A stretch of DNA of 8,233 bases from Pseudomonadota bacterium (GTDB taxonomy: Bacteria > Pseudomonadota > Gammaproteobacteria > Steroidobacterales > Steroidobacteraceae), in assembly GCA_028067895.1 (NCBI GenBank), contig JAPTUI010000517.1, positions 1 to 8,233 of the forward strand. Direction: 5' to 3'. Below, in pieces: positions 6,133-8,233 of this stretch (position 1 is the stretch's first letter; every line of letters starts with the position of its first letter). The notes under the pieces were generated by a model. It saw only the letters and a list, made by a program, of their open reading frames with translations. It was not told where the DNA came from and did not search any database. Both the position numbers and the translations under genes were made by a program.

Positions 6133-6152
6133 TCGTTGCGTTGACGCAACGA
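6133..6152. repeat. Perfect inverted repeat, possible operator
   Basis: TCGTTGCGT (6133-6141) and ACGCAACGA (6144-6152) are perfect 9-base arms around a two-base centre. The spacing is too tight for a good RNA hairpin and no T-tract follows on either strand, so a protein-binding palindrome is more likely than a terminator. Its centre is about 58 bases upstream of the start site predicted for the minus-strand promoter at 6118-6091, and it lies 10 bases beyond the ampD stop. Confidence 0.5.
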
Positions 6153-6162
6153 ATTGGGAGGA

Positions 6163-6744
6163 TCAGGCGAGGTGGCCGGCGAGCGTCGCGCGCCAGCGCG
6201 CCCAGTCGAATGCTGGTCCAGGGTCGGTTTTGCGGCCAGGCGCGATGTCGCTGTGTCCGGCGATGTGCTGCGTCGACAGCGAGGGATAGGCCGCCAGCAG
6301 CCCGCTCACGAGCGCCGCGAGGCTCTCGTACTGCGCGTCGGTGTACGGCGTGTGGTCCGTCCCCTCGAGCTCGATGCCGATCGAGAAGTCGTTGCAGGCT
6401 TCACGGCCGCGGTATTGCGAGCGGCCGGCATGCCAGGCGCGCCGGGCGAATCCGACGTACTGGCGCAGGCAGCCGTCCCGTCGTACCAGCACGTGCGCCG
6501 AGACCCGCAGGTGCGCCACATCGAGCAGCGCGGCGGGCGCATCGGCCGGGATGTTGCCCGTGAACAGCCGGTCGATCCAGGGTCCGCCGAACTCCCCGGG
6601 CGGCAGGCTGATGCCGTGAATGACGATCAGTTCCGGCCGCACGCCCGGTGGGCGCGCATCGCAGTGCGGCGAGAGGACCTGCACCACGCCGGTGAGCAGG
6701 CCGGTGGCGGTATCGATCGGAAGGGCGCGGGGGGAACTGCTCAC
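6163..6744 (-). CDS. ampD: 1,6-anhydro-N-acetylmuramyl-L-alanine amidase AmpD
   Basis: This encodes 193 residues, close to the family's usual length, of the amidase_2 fold. AmpD cleaves the L-alanine peptide from anhydro-muropeptides in the cytoplasm during cell-wall recycling. In species with AmpR its loss induces beta-lactamase. Resemblance to E. coli AmpD is strong: ELIVIHGISLPPGEFGG, then DVAHLRVSAHVLVRRDG, then RAWHAGRSQYRGR, then CNDFSIGIELEGTD and GHSDIAPGRKTDPGPAFDWAR. Zinc ligands H43, H164 and D174 and the catalytic glutamate E125 are all present. There is no signal peptide, which separates AmpD from periplasmic AmiD/AmpDh forms. The GTG at 6744 (minus) is chosen because it gives the normal N-terminus. 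The only longer option, a TTG at 6813, would add 23 residues unlike the family and nearly abut bioA. No clear ribosome-binding site is seen. It is divergent from bioA. No ampE follows it. Confidence 0.95.
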   Translation of the reverse strand: MSSSPRALPIDTATGLLTGVVQVLSPHCDARPPGVRPELIVIHGISLPPGEFGGPWIDRLFTGNIPADAPAALLDVAHLRVSAHVLVRRDGCLRQYVGFARRAWHAGRSQYRGREACNDFSIGIELEGTDHTPYTDAQYESLAALVSGLLAAYPSLSTQHIAGHSDIAPGRKTDPGPAFDWARWRATLAGHLA

Positions 6745-6820
6745 TGCGTTCGGACGGGCGCGCGGCGCCGCGGCGGGGGTCGCATCCCGCCTTCGCGGTC
6801 GATCATGCCACAATCACGGC

Positions 6821-8176
6821 ATGAGAACCGACAATGCCGCTTACGTCGAGCGCGACCTCGCGCATGTCTGGCACCCGTGCACGCAGATGAAGGATCACGA
6901 GCGCGTGCCGCTCATTCCGGTGCGTCGCGGCGAGGGTGCCTGGCTCGAGGACTACGCGGGCAAGCGCTATCTGGATGCGATCAGTTCCTGGTGGGTGAAC
7001 CTGTTCGGTCACGCCAACCCGCGCATCAATGCCGCGGTGCGGGCGCAACTCGAGTGCCTCGAGCAGGTGATCCTCGCCGGTTTCACTCACGAGCCGGTCA
7101 TCCGTCTCTCCGAGGCGCTCGCCGCGGCCGCTCCGCCCGGCCTGACGCGCTGCTTCTACGCCGACAACGGCTCCTCGGCGGTCGAAGTCGCGGTGAAGAT
7201 GAGCTTTCACTATTGGCGCAATCTCGGCCGCGGGCACAAGCGCCGATTCATCACGCTCTCGGGCAGCTACCACGGCGAGACGCTCGGTGCGCTCGCCGTG
7301 GGCAACGTCGAGCTGTACAAGGATATCTACCAGCCGTTGCTGATGGACGTCATCACCGTTCCCTCGCCCGACTGTTACGAGCGCGAGCGGGGGGAGAGCT
7401 GGGCGGAGCACTCGCGGCGCAAGTTCGAGCACATGGAGGCGGCGCTCGAGCGGCACGCGCACGAGTGCGCCGCCGTGATCCTCGAGCCGCTGGTGCAGTG
7501 CGCCGGCGGGATGCGCATGTACGACCCGGTGTACCTGCAGCTGCTGCGCGCGGCCTGCGACCGGCACGAGGTGCTGCTGATCGCCGATGAGATCGCGGTC
7601 GGTTTCGGGCGCACCGGCACGCTGTTCGCCTGCGAGCAGGCCGGCATCCGTCCGGATCTGATGTGTCTCTCGAAGGGACTCACCGCCGGCTACCTGCCGC
7701 TCTCGGCGGTGCTCGCCACCGAACCGATCTACGCGGCGTTCTACGACGAATACACCAAGCTCAACGCCTTTCTGCACTCCCACAGCTTCACCGGCAACCC
7801 CCTCGCCTGCACCGCTGCGCTCGCGTGCCTGGAGATCTTCAAGAGCGACGACGTGATCAACCGCAACCGTGCCTTGAGCGCGCACCTCGGGGAGCGGGCG
7901 CGCGCCCTGGAGGCGCATCCGCACGTCGCCGAGGTGCGTCAGCACGGCATGATCGTCGCCGCCGAACTGGTGCGCGAGAAGTCCACGCGCGAGCCGTATC
8001 CCTGGCAGGAACGGCGCGGGCTGACCATTTATCGCCACGCGCTCGAACGCGGCGTGCTGCTGCGGCCGGTCGGCAATGTCGTGTACTTCATGCCGCCCTA
8101 CGTGGTGACCCCGGAGGAAATCGACCTGATGGTCGAGGTGGCCCGCGAAGGGATCGAGCGGGCGACGTGCGACTGA
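6821..8176 (+). CDS. bioA: Adenosylmethionine-8-amino-7-oxononanoate aminotransferase BioA
   Basis: This encodes 451 residues of a class III, PLP-dependent aminotransferase. BioA makes 7,8-diaminopelargonate from 8-amino-7-oxononanoate, using S-adenosylmethionine as amino donor, in biotin synthesis. Diagnostic features are HVWHPCTQMKDHE (15-27), the substrate-binding SSWW (55-58), ADNGSSAVEVA (114-124) for PLP phosphate binding, GSYHGET (148-154; Y150), ADEIAVGFGRTG (255-266; D256 binds the pyridine nitrogen) and the Schiff-base lysine K285 in LSKGLTAGYLPLSAVL. HSHSFTGNPLACTAAL (319-334) is typical too. Length is normal. The ATG at 6821 fits the conserved N-terminus; the frame is open further upstream to 6620 but that overlaps ampD. 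No Shine-Dalgarno sequence precedes the ATG. Other bio genes are absent from the window, so bioA is separate from a bioBFHCD cluster, as in several gammaproteobacteria. It overlaps the next gene by 10 bases. Confidence 0.96.
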   Translation: MRTDNAAYVERDLAHVWHPCTQMKDHERVPLIPVRRGEGAWLEDYAGKRYLDAISSWWVNLFGHANPRINAAVRAQLECLEQVILAGFTHEPVIRLSEALAAAAPPGLTRCFYADNGSSAVEVAVKMSFHYWRNLGRGHKRRFITLSGSYHGETLGALAVGNVELYKDIYQPLLMDVITVPSPDCYERERGESWAEHSRRKFEHMEAALERHAHECAAVILEPLVQCAGGMRMYDPVYLQLLRAACDRHEVLLIADEIAVGFGRTGTLFACEQAGIRPDLMCLSKGLTAGYLPLSAVLATEPIYAAFYDEYTKLNAFLHSHSFTGNPLACTAALACLEIFKSDDVINRNRALSAHLGERARALEAHPHVAEVRQHGMIVAAELVREKSTREPYPWQERRGLTIYRHALERGVLLRPVGNVVYFMPPYVVTPEEIDLMVEVAREGIERATCD

Positions 8177-8233
8177 CGCGCATCCACGTGTCCGCACCGC
8201 TTCAGGCGGGCGGTGCCTGCACCGTGCGCGGCG
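8167..8233 (+). CDS. rsmE: Probable 16S rRNA (uracil-1498-N3) methyltransferase RsmE, N-terminus only
   Basis: The first 22 codons from the GTG at 8167 read VRLTRIHVSAPLQAGGACTV and continue out of the window. They overlap the end of bioA by 10 bases in another frame. The pattern Arg-Leu-x-Arg-Ile near the start followed by 'x-x-P-L-x-x-G' is the usual N-terminus of RsmE, a SPOUT methyltransferase that modifies U1498 of 16S rRNA. Neighbourhood of bioA and rsmE is known from Xanthomonas-like genomes. The overlap suggests translational coupling with bioA. The call rests on very few residues and needs the downstream sequence. Confidence 0.6.
   Translation, partial: MRLTRIHVSAPLQAGGACTVRG

Noticed and set aside
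6133..6152. Palindrome as the ampD terminator
   Set aside because: The two-base centre leaves a strained loop and no T-tract follows on the minus strand; the terminator at 5948-5986 is far better.
5898..6563. 221-codon + strand frame across the ampD-CBS gap
   Set aside because: It runs through the perfect terminator stem and into antisense of ampD, and the product is arginine-rich low-complexity sequence without motifs.
6745..6813. Longer AmpD from the TTG at 6813
   Set aside because: The added 23 residues (mostly Arg, Ala, Pro) do not resemble AmpD N-termini and the start would sit on the bioA -10-like element.
6803..8197. 464-codon open frame antisense to bioA
   Set aside because: It mirrors bioA codon bias and shows no family motif, while bioA itself is unmistakable.

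Overview
The window is about 8.2 kb of dense, GC-rich chromosomal DNA with short intergenic gaps and genes on both strands. Gene content points to a high-GC gammaproteobacterium, perhaps near Xanthomonadales, Nevskiales or Steroidobacterales. The pointers are a ChpA/PilL-type hybrid CheA followed by a CheW-like protein, AmpD beside BioA, and BioA overlapping an RsmE-like start. The taxonomic placement is inferred from family resemblance and gene order only.

Left part (1-2897, + strand): the C-terminal end of a ChpA/PilL-like chemosensory histidine kinase (CheW-like plus receiver domain), then a ChpC/CheW-like coupling protein 10 bases later. After a 138-base gap comes a polytopic membrane diguanylate cyclase with an intact GGDEF motif but no I-site arginine. 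Together these look like a surface-sensing, type IV pilus and c-di-GMP signalling block. Middle (2898-5172): an inositol-monophosphatase-family protein closest to HisN histidinol-phosphatase (- strand), divergent from a PduO-type cobalamin adenosyltransferase (+). The latter is followed by a secreted DUF2807/GIN-type beta-repeat protein (+).

Right part (5173-8233): a CBS-pair protein (-); a 411-base gap with a strong minus-strand intrinsic terminator, a minus-strand promoter-like sequence and a near-perfect 20-bp palindrome; ampD (-); and divergent bioA (+), which overlaps the start of a probable rsmE running off the window.

Most of the window is conserved housekeeping and signalling genes. 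I see no mobile element, CRISPR array, tRNA or rRNA, and no convincing new multi-gene system. The least explained stretch is 5948-6152, between ampD and the CBS gene. There a palindrome, a promoter-like pair and a 14-bp-stem terminator line up on the minus strand as a possible regulated small RNA of roughly 137 nt.
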